Shown piece by piece: positions 35,690 through 44,906 of a stretch of 64,000 nt of DNA (position 1 is the first letter of the stretch; every line of letters begins with the position of its first letter). Source of the DNA: Clostridium sp. 28_17 (GTDB taxonomy: Bacteria; Bacillota; Clostridia; TANB77; CAG-508). The notes beneath the pieces are model-generated. The model searched no databases, was not told the origin of the DNA, and saw nothing but the letters and a program-made list of their open reading frames with translations. The DNA lies in assembly GCA_001916065.1 (NCBI GenBank), contig MNRS01000018.1, positions 62,001 to 126,000 on the forward strand, in the 5' to 3' direction. The position numbers and the translations under genes are program-made.

Positions 35690-35935
35690 TTATTGTTGTA
35701 ATTCTGTTTTTACTGTTTCGACTTCTGTTTGTGAAGCCTTTTGTGCAGGTTTGTAATATCCTTTTGATTGTGCTATTTTGAATAATTCATATTGAAAACT
35801 TTCATCACCATTTCTTATTTGTTGGAATGCTTGCCTTAATTCCATATTTTCTGCCTCAGATATTGCTGTTTGATATCCTGTTAAATCTGCCTTTACACCT
35901 GCTAAAATATCGTTTACCATTGTTTTTTCATCCAT
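35690..35935 (-). CDS. Spore coat protein, CotF-like
   Basis: 81 residues, all helical. MDEKTMVNDILAGVKADLTGYQTAI and QIRNGDESFQYELFKIAQSKGYYKPA match the CotF (PF07875) helical-bundle family, ferritin-like small proteins linked to spore coats in Clostridia. GGGAGGAAAAAAAC precedes ATG. It is 16 bp downstream of a second small helical protein, and the two probably form one unit. The C-terminus is Gln/Thr-rich. Sporulation-specific expression is inferred, not shown. Confidence 0.8.
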   Translation of the reverse strand: MDEKTMVNDILAGVKADLTGYQTAISEAENMELRQAFQQIRNGDESFQYELFKIAQSKGYYKPAQKASQTEVETVKTELQQ

Positions 35936-35951
35936 GTTTTTTTCCTCCCTC

Positions 35952-36140
35952 CTAATTATTTAAAAAAGACATTAATTTTTGTTTTGTGTTTAAAGCATCT
36001 TGTGCAGATTTTGTGAATAATTGTTTTATTTGAGGGTCTACTGCTTGTGCAGAATATGTGTTTAATTTTTGATATATTGTTTCATGTGCACCTATAAAAT
36101 GTCTTAAGTTTTGTAATTCCATTTGATTTAAATTTGCCAT
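35952..36140 (-). CDS. Small CotF-like coat-associated protein
   Basis: 62 residues from ATG 36140 (MANLNQMELQNLRHFIG); AAAGGATGATAAAA fits this start, while an ATG three codons upstream lies inside the ribosome site. Helical, with HETIYQKLNTYSAQAVDP and the C-terminal KQKLMSFLNN. These match the short partner often encoded before CotF-like proteins in Clostridia. Upstream gene of the two-gene coat unit. Confidence 0.75.
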   Translation of the reverse strand: MANLNQMELQNLRHFIGAHETIYQKLNTYSAQAVDPQIKQLFTKSAQDALNTKQKLMSFLNN

Positions 36141-36443
36141 TTTTATCATCCTTTCTTACGCTCTGCTTTATTTATTACACTTCAATTTTGTTAAAATCAA
36201 ATTCCAATCATTGTAATAAAAATACATATAAGCGTTATTCTTTATTTATCATTTGCAATTTTAAAAATTTTATTCTTAATTTAGCCAAAAAACCAGAATT
36301 AAGATTTTGTATGCAGTGCAAACTGCTACAAAATCTAATTTCTGCCATATTTATCTTCTACAGAAAGTTATCATACTATGATAACTTTCCTAGAATATAA
36401 AAAAATTTCGGGATTGAAGACCTGTCCCCCAATCCCGAAATTT
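36141..36443. other. Repeat-filled intergenic region
   Basis: 303 bp between pcrA and the coat genes. The right edge of the coat unit is AT-rich; the rest is repeat family 1 copy C followed at once by a family 3 palindrome acting as the pcrA terminator. Confidence 0.7.
36285..36401. repeat. Palindromic repeat family 1, copy C
   Basis: Same two-hairpin element as at 13490, with GTATGCAGTGCAAACTGC as loop stem and GAAAGTTATCAT/ATGATAACTTTC as second hairpin. Confidence 0.85.
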
Positions 36444-36444
36444 T
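36405..36444. terminator. Family 3 palindrome used as pcrA terminator
   Basis: AAATTTCGGGATTG pairs with CAATCCCGAAATTT around GACCTGTCCCC; T run on minus after the pcrA stop. The GGGATTGGGGGAC core is the repeat found in arrays beside ypeB. Confidence 0.8.
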
Positions 36445-38762
36445 TAAATTATTTCTAAATTAGCAAATTTTGCCATTAAACGTTTATGTCCAACTTTATC
36501 AAATTGAATATCAACTTTTAAATCGTCACCCTCTGGCTCAACATTGCTAATAACACCTTCGCCAAATTTTTTGTGATAAATTCTAACTCCTTCTTTATAT
36601 TTAGATAAATCAACATTTGCTCCTGATGATTTTTTGGTTAAATTATTTAAGAAGCTTTCTGCTGTTCTAAACATAAATCCATTACTATTTGTACTACTAC
36701 TTGCTGCTGCAACTTTTGGTTCATTTTTATCAATTTTGTATGTTTTTATATTTCCATTGTCTTTGCTTCCATATGTCCAACTATATTTTGAATCTCCAAA
36801 AATATTACTATTGTTTTCTTGTTTTTCACCTAAAGCATCATCATATCCGTCTAATAAATCACTTGGTATTTCTCTTAAAAATCTTGATACTTGGTTACAA
36901 CTTGTTGAACCGAATATTGTACGTTGTTTACTACATGTTAAGAATAGATGTTCTTTTGCTCTTGTGATTCCAACATAGCATAAACGTCTTTCTTCTTCTA
37001 ATTCCTTTGGTTCTCCAATAGATTTATAACCAGGGAATATTCCTTCTTCCATTCCTACCAAAAATACTACTGGGAATTCAAGTCCTTTTGCACTATGTAA
37101 TGTCATAAGTGTTACAGTTTCTTCTGCTTCTTCCATATTATCAATATCACTTGATAATGTTATTCCTTCTAAGAAATCACTTAATTTATTATCTGCAGAT
37201 TCGTCCTCAAATTCTATTGCAACAGTTAAGAACTCGTCCAAGTTTTCTATTCTGTTTTCTGCTTCTATTGTATTTTCATTTTCCAATGCCTGAGTATATC
37301 CTGATTTTTTAAGTGTTTCTTTTATTAAATCAGATATTTTTATATCTTCTTTTTTTGCTCTCAATTCTTCTATTGCATTTACAAATTCTCTTGAATTTAA
37401 AAATACTCTATTTAATCCATATTGTTCCGCATTTTTAATAATTTCATACATTGGAACTCCACTATTAATTGATAATTCTTCTATTTTGTCTAAACTTGTT
37501 TTTCCAATTCCTCTTTTAGGTTCATTAATTATTCTCTTCAAACTCAAGTTGTCTGATGGATTTTGTATTAATCTTAAGTATGAAATTATGTCTTTAATTT
37601 CTTTTCTTTCATAGAATTTAAGACCACCTATAATTTTATATGGAATGCTCTCTCTTCTTAGAATTTCCTCTATTGCTCTTGATTGAGTATTCATTCTATA
37701 TAAAATTGCAAAGTCTGAATATTTGTAATATTCTTCTCTTCTCAAATGTTCAATTTGTTGTGCAATATATGTTCCTTCATCATATTCATTTTTTGCAGAA
37801 TATACTGCAGGTAAGTTTCCAACTTCATTTTCTGTCCACAATTCCTTTTTGTATGTGACTTCATTATTTTTAATTACTGCATTTGCTGCTTTTAAAATAT
37901 TTCCTGTACATCTATAATTTTGCTCCAATTTGATTATTTTTGTTCCTGGGAAATCTCTTTCAAAATTTAAAATGTTTGAAATATCAGCACCTCTAAAACT
38001 ATATATTCCTTGGTCATTATCTCCAACAACTGTTATGTTTCCATTTTTTGATGCAAGCATTGTTACTAATGTAAATTGAGCCTTGTTTGTATCTTGATAT
38101 TCGTCTACTAATACATAATGAAATTTATCTGAATAATATTCTAATATATCAGGATTTTCCATTAATATTTTAATTGTATAATTTATGATATCGTCAAAAT
38201 CTATTGCATTGTTTTCTTTTAAACGTTTTTGATACATTTCATATACCAGTGCAATTTTTTCTTTTCTAAAGTCTCCATTTGCTCTTACTGTATATTGGTC
38301 TGGTTCTAACATTTCATTTTTTGCATTACTTATTTCTGATAAAACGCTTCTGTCCGTAAACATTTTATCATCTAAACCTATACTTTTAATACATGCCTTT
38401 ACTAATGTTCTTTGGTCAGATGTATCAAAAATTATAAATGAAGAATCAAAACCTATTCTATCTATAAATCTTCTTAAAATACGCACACATATTGAGTGAA
38501 ATGTTCCCATCCATATGTCTGCCGAAACATCTCCTACTAAATTCCCGATTCTTTCTTTCATTTCGTTTGCAGCCTTATTTGTGAATGTAATTGCTAATAT
38601 GTTCCATGGTTTTACTTGTTTTTCTCCTATTAAGTATGCAATTTTATGTGTTAATACTTTTGTTTTTCCGCTTCCTGCTCCAGCTATTACTAAGCATGGA
38701 CCTTCTGTATTTACTACCGCTTCGTATTGTTTGTCATTCAATCCTTTTAATATATCTTGCAT
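36444..38762 (-). CDS. pcrA: ATP-dependent DNA helicase PcrA (UvrD/Rep type)
   Basis: 772 residues. Superfamily 1 helicase motifs in order: GLNDKQYEAV (Q motif), AGAGSGKTKVL (Walker A), ITFTNKAANEM (Ia), DEYQDTN (Walker B), VGDNDQGIYSFRGAD (III), YRCT (IV), LMTLHSAKGLEFPVVF (V) and VGITRAKEHLFL (VI). C-terminal Tudor-like VRIYHKKFGEGVI. Unwinds DNA in repair and restores stalled forks. Promoter at 38820-38848. ATG 38762 follows GAAAGTAGGAATAAAA. Monocistronic. Confidence 0.97.
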   Translation of the reverse strand: MQDILKGLNDKQYEAVVNTEGPCLVIAGAGSGKTKVLTHKIAYLIGEKQVKPWNILAITFTNKAANEMKERIGNLVGDVSADIWMGTFHSICVRILRRFIDRIGFDSSFIIFDTSDQRTLVKACIKSIGLDDKMFTDRSVLSEISNAKNEMLEPDQYTVRANGDFRKEKIALVYEMYQKRLKENNAIDFDDIINYTIKILMENPDILEYYSDKFHYVLVDEYQDTNKAQFTLVTMLASKNGNITVVGDNDQGIYSFRGADISNILNFERDFPGTKIIKLEQNYRCTGNILKAANAVIKNNEVTYKKELWTENEVGNLPAVYSAKNEYDEGTYIAQQIEHLRREEYYKYSDFAILYRMNTQSRAIEEILRRESIPYKIIGGLKFYERKEIKDIISYLRLIQNPSDNLSLKRIINEPKRGIGKTSLDKIEELSINSGVPMYEIIKNAEQYGLNRVFLNSREFVNAIEELRAKKEDIKISDLIKETLKKSGYTQALENENTIEAENRIENLDEFLTVAIEFEDESADNKLSDFLEGITLSSDIDNMEEAEETVTLMTLHSAKGLEFPVVFLVGMEEGIFPGYKSIGEPKELEEERRLCYVGITRAKEHLFLTCSKQRTIFGSTSCNQVSRFLREIPSDLLDGYDDALGEKQENNSNIFGDSKYSWTYGSKDNGNIKTYKIDKNEPKVAAASSSTNSNGFMFRTAESFLNNLTKKSSGANVDLSKYKEGVRIYHKKFGEGVISNVEPEGDDLKVDIQFDKVGHKRLMAKFANLEII

Positions 38763-38819
38763 TTTTATTCCTACTTTCTAAATTATTTAATTGATATTTT
38801 CTCCAAATTTTCTTGTCCA

Positions 38820-38848
38820 ATTATATAATTTTACATTTTAAAAGTCAA
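38820..38848 (-). promoter_or_regulatory. Promoter of pcrA
   Basis: TTGACT (38848-38843) and TATAAT (38825-38820) on minus, 17-base spacer. Confidence 0.8.
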
Positions 38849-38889
38849 TAGAATTTAGAATATTTTTCAAACATTTTTTCGCTATATAA

Positions 38890-38928
38890 AATGTAAAAAA
38901 TGAAGCAGTTATTTGCCTCATTTTTTCA
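38890..38928. terminator. Terminator of the ZIP transporter gene
   Basis: AAAAAATGA..GC and GC..TCATTTTTT form a stem around a 9-base loop; the hairpin overlaps the stop codon of the ZIP gene. Confidence 0.75.
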
Positions 38929-39669
38929 TAATTGCGTTGCAAAAATTCCAATTATAAACCCTATCATATTACCAACAGCAGACATTCTACCTTTATATAA
39001 TTTATTTGATTCTGGTATTAATTCACCAGAAACAATATACAACATTGCACCGGCCGCAAAACTTAGGCAAACCGCAATTACACTTTGAGAAATAGAACCT
39101 ACGATTGCTCCAAAAAATGCACCAACTCCTGTTGTAACTCCTGATAATATTACATAAAAAATAACTTTTGCTTTTGACATTCCTCCATTTTTCATAGGTA
39201 CTGCCATTGATATTCCTTCTGGTATATCATGTAAACATATTGCAATTGCCAATCCAAGTCCCAAACGCATTGATGCTTCAAATCCTGAACCAATTGCTAA
39301 ACCTTCTGGAAAATTGTGTATTGCTAACCCTATTGATACTATAATTCCTGTTTTTAATAAATCATTACTTTCAACATATTTTTGTTGCTTTTTATTGAAC
39401 TTTTTTTGAACTATTACATCACAAAATATCATTGATATTATTCCTATTAATACCCCAAATACTACTCTGTATATATTACTAATCCCTAATGCTTCTGGTA
39501 TTAAGTCAAAGCATATTACTGACATCATTAGTCCTGATGCAAATGATAGTATAAAACTTAGAAATTTGTTTGAATTTTTTTTGATTACTATCCCTAGTAT
39601 TCCTCCTATTGTTGTTCCAAATGTGCCAAAAAATAAACCTAGTAATGTTGTTTTTAAGATTTCGTTCAC
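38926..39669 (-). CDS. ZIP family metal transporter (ZupT-like)
   Basis: 247 residues starting at GTG 39669 (GGGGAAATTGCT upstream). Seven to eight membrane helices. The metal-site helices carry IHNFPEGLAIGSG and CLHDIPEGISMAVP (HNxPEG and HDxPEG), the mark of ZIP proteins that import Zn2+, Fe2+ or Mn2+. A short charged loop (KKFNKKQQKYVESND) separates the two halves. No metal-regulator box was recognised upstream. Monocistronic between pcrA and a GNAT gene on the same strand. Confidence 0.92.
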   Translation of the reverse strand: MNEILKTTLLGLFFGTFGTTIGGILGIVIKKNSNKFLSFILSFASGLMMSVICFDLIPEALGISNIYRVVFGVLIGIISMIFCDVIVQKKFNKKQQKYVESNDLLKTGIIVSIGLAIHNFPEGLAIGSGFEASMRLGLGLAIAICLHDIPEGISMAVPMKNGGMSKAKVIFYVILSGVTTGVGAFFGAIVGSISQSVIAVCLSFAAGAMLYIVSGELIPESNKLYKGRMSAVGNMIGFIIGIFATQL

Positions 39670-39756
39670 AGCAATTTCCCCTTTTTTACAATATTACTAG
39701 ATTTATATGTTTTACTTGTTGTTTTATGATTTATTTTTTAAAATTGTAATTTGTCG

Positions 39757-40224
39757 CTAGTTTATTTTTACTTCCATTATTAATCTTTGCGTATTCATCC
39801 CACATTTTTCATAAAATTTAATTGCTTGTCTATTAAAATTCCAACAATTCAATTCAACAGCATTACAATTACTTTCTTTTGCGATTTTATTTACTTCTAA
39901 AAATAAACTTTTTCCTATTCCTTTTCCTCTTATATTTTCATCTACTACTAATTCATCTATCCACAATACTGTCCTATCTTTAAGATTTTTGTGTTCTCTT
40001 ACTTCTTTAATTTTATAAATAATAACCCCAAATATACTATTATTTTCTTCTGCAATTAATATATTTTCTTTATTGTTCATTCTATTATTAACTTCATTCT
40101 TTATTTCTTCAATATTTTTTTCTTTAAAAATATCTCTTCTAGCACTACTATGAATTTTAGCAACTTGTAACATTAATTCACTAACCCTATTTACATCATC
40201 TATTTGTGCATTTCTAATATTCAT
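39757..40224 (-). CDS. GNAT family N-acetyltransferase
   Basis: 155 residues. GNAT motif A ELVVDENIRGKGIGKSLF (acetyl-CoA pyrophosphate loop RGKGIG) and motif B NCWNFNRQAIKFYEKCGM are clear; the N-terminus is MNIRNAQIDDVNRVSELM. Substrate unknown. AGGAGGAAAATAAA precedes ATG 40224. It stands alone between the ZIP gene and rhuM. Confidence 0.9.
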   Translation of the reverse strand: MNIRNAQIDDVNRVSELMLQVAKIHSSARRDIFKEKNIEEIKNEVNNRMNNKENILIAEENNSIFGVIIYKIKEVREHKNLKDRTVLWIDELVVDENIRGKGIGKSLFLEVNKIAKESNCNAVELNCWNFNRQAIKFYEKCGMNTQRLIMEVKIN

Positions 40225-40295
40225 TTTATTTTCCTCCTTACAAATTACTAGTTATCTTTCACTTTTTATATTTAAAACGATAGTTAACTACTGTA

Positions 40296-41288
40296 CTATT
40301 TCAATTTTTTAATGTCTTCGCCCATTATTTCTAAATAATCTTTTTCTGCCTGTGTTAAATGACTTTTCATATATTTATCATATTCTTTATGAGCTTTTTC
40401 TAATGCTTTTTCATGAGATATTGTTCCTGCTCCTTCTAATATATCTTTATGGGTCATAGTTAAAAATCCATCTAGTTCTTTTACCCATTCTTTCATCGTC
40501 ATTGCATGCATATTTAAAGCATTAATCTCTGCAACATCTAAATATGCGGACACCATTCTATTTAATAAATCTAATTCTTTTTCACTTAAATAATTTTTAG
40601 CAATTTCTGTCTCTGCTCTAGTAGGCATATTTCCCTTAAAATTTGTTAATCCAATATTTTCCTTTTCACTATCTACTCTATTAAATATTACTTCTGCTGC
40701 TGTATTGCCATGAACAGCATAATGCATTTTGTTTTGAACCGTTTTAAAAAATTCTCTTGTTTGTTCACTTTTGGCATCATAGTCTACACTGGTTGCATAA
40801 ATATCTAGTATTTTTCTCCAAAATACTTTTTCAGATGAACGGATATCTCTAATTTTTTCTAATACTTCTTCAAAATATGTTCCTCCACCATTATTTTTGA
40901 ATCTTTTAACATTAATGTTATATCCTTTTATTAGATATTCTTTTATCAATTTATTTGCCCATATTCTAAATTGCGTACCTCGAACTGATCGTACTCTATA
41001 TCCAACTGATATAATTAAATCCAAATTATAAAATTTTGTTTTATAATTTTTTCCATCTTTAGCAGTTGTCAAGCATTCCTTGACAACTGAATTTTCTTCT
41101 AGTTCTTTTTCTTCAAATATATTCTTTATATGTAAACTTATATTTTGTTTCGTAGTATCAAATAACCCAGCCATTGAGTTTTGAGTAAGCCATACATTTT
41201 CATCTTCTAATCTTACTTCAATATCAACTTGTCCATCGTCTGTTGTATACATTATAAATTTATTTCGTTCATCTAATTCATTATTCAT
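40296..41288 (-). CDS. RhuM family protein
   Basis: 330 residues. FIMYTTDDGQVDIEVRLEDENVWLTQNSMAGLFDTTKQNIS, in pieces, with IISVGYRVRSVRGTQFRIWANKLIKEYLI and TYFEEVLEKIRDIRSSEKVFWRKILDIY are the hallmarks of the RhuM/virulence-protein family. It is found on islands and next to restriction or phage genes and its biochemical role is unknown. The N-terminal part resembles a DNA-binding KilA-N/antirepressor-like domain, so a regulatory or phage-derived function is possible. Consensus promoter at 41349-41377 and a second one with upstream repeats at 41468-41497. AAGGGAGTTTTACTTA precedes ATG. Confidence 0.9.
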   Translation of the reverse strand: MNNELDERNKFIMYTTDDGQVDIEVRLEDENVWLTQNSMAGLFDTTKQNISLHIKNIFEEKELEENSVVKECLTTAKDGKNYKTKFYNLDLIISVGYRVRSVRGTQFRIWANKLIKEYLIKGYNINVKRFKNNGGGTYFEEVLEKIRDIRSSEKVFWRKILDIYATSVDYDAKSEQTREFFKTVQNKMHYAVHGNTAAEVIFNRVDSEKENIGLTNFKGNMPTRAETEIAKNYLSEKELDLLNRMVSAYLDVAEINALNMHAMTMKEWVKELDGFLTMTHKDILEGAGTISHEKALEKAHKEYDKYMKSHLTQAEKDYLEIMGEDIKKLK

Positions 41289-41348
41289 TAAGTAAAACTC
41301 CCTTCAAAGTTTATTTTCTATCTGATTACCATTTAAATATCTATCATA

Positions 41349-41377
41349 ATTTTACGCAAAACATTTGTTTTTGTCAA
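41349..41377 (-). promoter_or_regulatory. Proximal promoter of rhuM
   Basis: TTGACA (41377-41372) and TAAAAT (41354-41349) on minus, 17-base spacer, about 60 bp from the start codon. Confidence 0.8.
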
Positions 41378-41467
41378 TAGTTAAAAATAAATTTCAAGGT
41401 TTTTTTCAAACTCTGAAATTTAAACAATTTTATTGATTAAACAATTTTAATTTTTTATACAAAAAGT

Positions 41468-41497
41468 AGCATACAATGGTATTGATTTGTTTGTCAA
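41468..41497 (-). promoter_or_regulatory. Distal promoter upstream of rhuM, next to three iterons
   Basis: TTGACA (41497-41492) and TATGCT (41473-41468) on minus, 18-base spacer. Three direct repeats lie immediately upstream of the -35 box. Confidence 0.5.
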
Positions 41498-41502
41498 CAT
41501 TT

Positions 41503-41592
41503 TTTTCACGTTTTTCATAGATGTTTTTTGAAAAATTTCACGTTTTTTATAGATAGTTCTATGAAAAATTTCACGTTTTTTATATTTTATTG
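41503..41592 (-). repeat. Three direct repeats, about 33-bp period
   Basis: On minus, the motif AAAAACGTGAAAWTTTTC occurs three times (ACGTGAAA near 41509, 41542 and 41575). The spacing of about 33 bp equals three helical turns, and the array abuts a TTGACA box, as expected for activator or repressor sites. Confidence 0.6.
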
Positions 41593-41627
41593 TTCACATT
41601 TTTCATTTTTAAAAATTACAATTCAAC

Positions 41628-41676
41628 CAAAAAAGCCAATAAATACTGTTTATACACAATATTTATTGACTTTTTA
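41628..41676. terminator. Terminator of prfA
   Basis: AAAGCCAATAAATA and TATTTATTGACTTT pair around a 12-base loop; T runs on both strands. Confidence 0.75.
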
Positions 41677-41683
41677 TTTTCTA

Positions 41684-42745
41684 TTATTCATCTTCACCTT
41701 TTAATCTTTCTGCTCTATCTGCAGCAATTAGATTATCAACCATTTCATCAATATCACCATTCAAGAAATTTTCCATTTGATAAATACTCATACCAATTCT
41801 ATGGTCTGTAATTCTACCTTGAGGATAATTATAAGTTCTAATTTTCTCACTTCTATCACCAGAACCAACTTGAGATTTTCTAGCACTAGAAATTTCATTA
41901 TCTTGTTTTTGTTTTTCCATCTCATATAATTTAGTTCTAAGCATTCTCATAGCATTATCTCTATTTTGGAATTGAGACCTTTCAGTTTGACACTCAACAA
42001 CGATACCTGTTGGTTCATGTATAAGTCTTACTGCAGATGATGTTTTGTTTATATGTTGTCCACCAGCACCTGAAGAACGGAAAACCTCCATTTTAATGTC
42101 TGCTGGATTTATTTCAATTTCTACATCTTCAACAACTGGGAGTACTGCAACAGTTGCAGTTGATGTATGAATTCTACCACTGCTTTCTGTATCTGGAACT
42201 CTTTGTACTCTGTGAACTCCACTTTCAAATTTAAGTCTACTATAAACACCTTTTCCAGTAACCATAAATGTTATTTCTTTATAACCACCAAGTCCTGTTT
42301 CGTTTTCGTTTAAAACTTCCATTTTCCAGTGTTTTCTTTCTGCATACATTGTGTACATTCTAAATAATGTTCCAGCAAATAATGCGGCTTCTTCTCCACC
42401 TGCTCCTGCTCTTATTTCACAAATGATGTTTTTATCATCGTCTGGGTCTTTTGGAATTAATAAGAATTTTAATTCTTCTTCTAATTTTGGTAATTTTTCT
42501 TTATTATCATAATATTCCATTTCTGCTAATTCTTTTAATTCTTTGTCTTCCATCATTTCTTTTGCTTCGTCCATTGCTTGTTTTGCTTTTTTGTATTCTC
42601 TAAATTTTAAAACTATATCTTCTATACTTGCATGTTCTTTCATTAATTTTTGCCATTCTGATTGGTTTGATATTACTTCTGGGTCACTAATCATTTTTGT
42701 TAATTCTTCATATCTTTTTTCTACTGCTTCTAATTTTTCAAACAT
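41684..42745 (-). CDS. prfA: Peptide chain release factor 1
   Basis: 353 residues. Recognises UAA/UAG; the P-x-T-like loop region and the catalytic GGQ in RSSGAGGQHINKTSSAVRL are present, as are GAGGEEAALFAGTLFRMY and the C-terminal RSEKIRTYNYPQGRITDHR. Gln of GGQ is normally methylated by PrmC, which is not encoded next to it. GAAGGGAGAATATTT precedes ATG 42745. Upstream lies a tandem 46-bp repeat in untranslated DNA. Confidence 0.96.
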   Translation of the reverse strand: MFEKLEAVEKRYEELTKMISDPEVISNQSEWQKLMKEHASIEDIVLKFREYKKAKQAMDEAKEMMEDKELKELAEMEYYDNKEKLPKLEEELKFLLIPKDPDDDKNIICEIRAGAGGEEAALFAGTLFRMYTMYAERKHWKMEVLNENETGLGGYKEITFMVTGKGVYSRLKFESGVHRVQRVPDTESSGRIHTSTATVAVLPVVEDVEIEINPADIKMEVFRSSGAGGQHINKTSSAVRLIHEPTGIVVECQTERSQFQNRDNAMRMLRTKLYEMEKQKQDNEISSARKSQVGSGDRSEKIRTYNYPQGRITDHRIGMSIYQMENFLNGDIDEMVDNLIAADRAERLKGEDE

Positions 42746-42783
42746 AAATATTCTCCCTTCACTGTGTTTTGCTCTGTTCGTCG

Positions 42784-42878
42784 ACAGACAAATCTTGGAT
42801 TTTTTCGTGAATCACTATCCAAAATTTTATCAGACAAATCTTTGGCTTTTCTGTGCATCTCCATATAAAATTTTTTCA
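42784..42878. repeat. Two tandem copies of a 46-bp sequence upstream of prfA
   Basis: CAGACAAATCTTGG at 42785 and CAGACAAATCTTTGG at 42831 begin two related units that both end in AAAATTTT. On minus the units would spell similar peptides (KILYGDAQKSQRFV and KILDSDSRKNPRFV), but no start-to-stop frame links them. Confidence 0.5.
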
Positions 42879-42920
42879 AGTTTTATACCCTTTTGGTATT
42901 ATACTACAAATTTAGGAATT

Positions 42921-44906
42921 TTACAACTCTATGTAGTTATAATCAATATTTTTATTTTCAAAAATACTTTTTTCACGATTTGTACATGTAAAAATAATAA
43001 TTTGTCTATTACTAAATTTAGAGTTTAAATAATCCAAAATATTTTTTAATCTTTCATCATCATAAAATGCAAAAGCCTCATCCAAAAAAATTGGAACAGT
43101 CTCATCAGAAAGTTCATTAATCATAGAAAGTCTTAATGACAAATATAATTGGTCAATAGTTCCAATGCTAAATCTATTTACCGGAATATAATCTCCATTT
43201 TGTAATTCAACAATTAAACCTTCTTCTTCATTAAACATTACTTTATTATATTTACCATCTGTTATGCTAGAGATATTATGAGATAAATTCTCTGTAAACT
43301 TAGGGGTTACTGAATTTTTCATTTTTTCATATGAATTGTTCAAAATGTTTTTTGCTAAATTCATACTCATATTTAATTTTTGCAAGGTTAACATTTTCTC
43401 ATTATTGTTAACTAATTCTTCTTCAATTTTTGACAAATTATCTAACTGTGGTTCTATATTTTTTTTGTCTAAATTTAAAGTATGCAATTTTAATTTTTTA
43501 TTATTTATTTCATTTTGAATTTTTTCAATTTCAAAATTTATTTTTTCTAAATTATTTAAATCCAAAAAATTATTTATTTTATTTTTTTCTATTTTATTTA
43601 AATATTTATTTTTTATTTTTTCTTTTTCTAAATTATTTTTTAAATTTAAATTATTTTTTATTTTATTTAATTCTTCACTATTATTTTTTTGATTATTTTC
43701 TATTAATTTTTTTTCATTTTCTAAATTAATTAATTGTAAATTAATTTCATTAAATTTATTTTTTTCTATTTTTTCATTATTTTTTATTTTATTTTTTTCT
43801 TTATTTATTAAAAATATGTAAAAAATTAAAAACGTTGGTACTGTAAGGAGAAAAATATATTTAAAAATATTATTTTTAATAAAAATAAATTGTAAAATAT
43901 TAATTAAAATTATTAAAATAAAAATAATATTTAATTTTTTTATTAATTTATTTTTATTATTTTTTATTTTATTTTTATTTATTTTTTTATTTTTATTTTC
44001 CAAATTATTATTTAAATATTTTTCTAAAATATTTTTATTATTTATTTTTAATTCATTTATTTTTTTATTTACAGAATTTATTTTTTCTAAATTTTCATTT
44101 TCAATATTTTCTTTTATTTTTATTTTTTCATTTTCAATTTTTTCATTTTCTTTTTGCAACTTAATTTCTTTTAGAAAATTATTTTCATTTTCTAAATTTA
44201 AAATTTCGTCATCTAAATCATTTTCTTGTTCTTCATATTCATATTTAAAATTTTTAAATTTTTCTAGATTTTCCTTTTCTGCATTTAATTCTTGTAATTT
44301 TCTTGCAACTATGTTAATTGGCTTTTCCCTAGACCTTTCAGTTCCTACCTCATCTAATTGTCTTCTATTTATTCTGTCCATTACCCTTTTAAAAGATATA
44401 CTATCATCACCAGTCTGTGCCAAATTAGCAATTTTTTGAATTAAAAAATTTTGAGCCTGATTTTCCAATTTGACTTCACTTTGATTAATTGCAAGTGTTG
44501 ACAAAAATAAATCTTCATCTATTTTTGTTTGTTCATAAAAGAATTCATTTCCTTTATTTTTATCAATATTAAATTCTTTAGAAATATCTTCCATATTTTC
44601 ATTAAATATTTTTGGATTTTTTTTACTAAAATCTCTATAAATTTCATATTTTTCTTTATTATCTAATTCATATTCTAATTTTCCAGAAAATTCTTCTCCT
44701 GACCAAGGTTTATATTTATCAAAATCTGATACTTCTTTTCCTTTTTTATTTTTTGAAATTCCATATAATGAATTAGTAATAAATTTAATTAATGTAGATT
44801 TTCCTGCTTCATTTTGCCCATATATTAAATTTATTCCGTCTTTAAAATTTATTTCTTTTTCTTTTAATTTTCCATAAGAATTTATTTTTATTTTATTTAT
44901 TTTCAA
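42921..44906 (-). CDS. YhaN-type AAA ATPase (SbcC/Rad50-like)
   Basis: 661 residues from TTG 44906 (GGAGGCAATAGA upstream), overlapping the upstream gene's stop. Walker A GQNEAGKSTLIKF (about 30-42), long coiled coil (about 190-340 and 365-500), two membrane helices between them (NIIFILIILINILQFIFI and IFLLTVPTFLIFYIFLI), ABC-type signature FSIGTIDQLYLSLRLSM and Walker B VPIFLDEAFAFYDD. Fits B. subtilis YhaN, the membrane-bound partner of nuclease YhaO. The coiled-coil stretch (about 43550-44130) is almost free of G and C and uses mainly Asn, Lys, Ile, Leu and Glu. Domain ends at both sides have normal base composition. Confidence 0.85.
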   Translation of the reverse strand: MKINKIKINSYGKLKEKEINFKDGINLIYGQNEAGKSTLIKFITNSLYGISKNKKGKEVSDFDKYKPWSGEEFSGKLEYELDNKEKYEIYRDFSKKNPKIFNENMEDISKEFNIDKNKGNEFFYEQTKIDEDLFLSTLAINQSEVKLENQAQNFLIQKIANLAQTGDDSISFKRVMDRINRRQLDEVGTERSREKPINIVARKLQELNAEKENLEKFKNFKYEYEEQENDLDDEILNLENENNFLKEIKLQKENEKIENEKIKIKENIENENLEKINSVNKKINELKINNKNILEKYLNNNLENKNKKINKNKIKNNKNKLIKKLNIIFILIILINILQFIFIKNNIFKYIFLLTVPTFLIFYIFLINKEKNKIKNNEKIEKNKFNEINLQLINLENEKKLIENNQKNNSEELNKIKNNLNLKNNLEKEKIKNKYLNKIEKNKINNFLDLNNLEKINFEIEKIQNEINNKKLKLHTLNLDKKNIEPQLDNLSKIEEELVNNNEKMLTLQKLNMSMNLAKNILNNSYEKMKNSVTPKFTENLSHNISSITDGKYNKVMFNEEEGLIVELQNGDYIPVNRFSIGTIDQLYLSLRLSMINELSDETVPIFLDEAFAFYDDERLKNILDYLNSKFSNRQIIIFTCTNREKSIFENKNIDYNYIEL

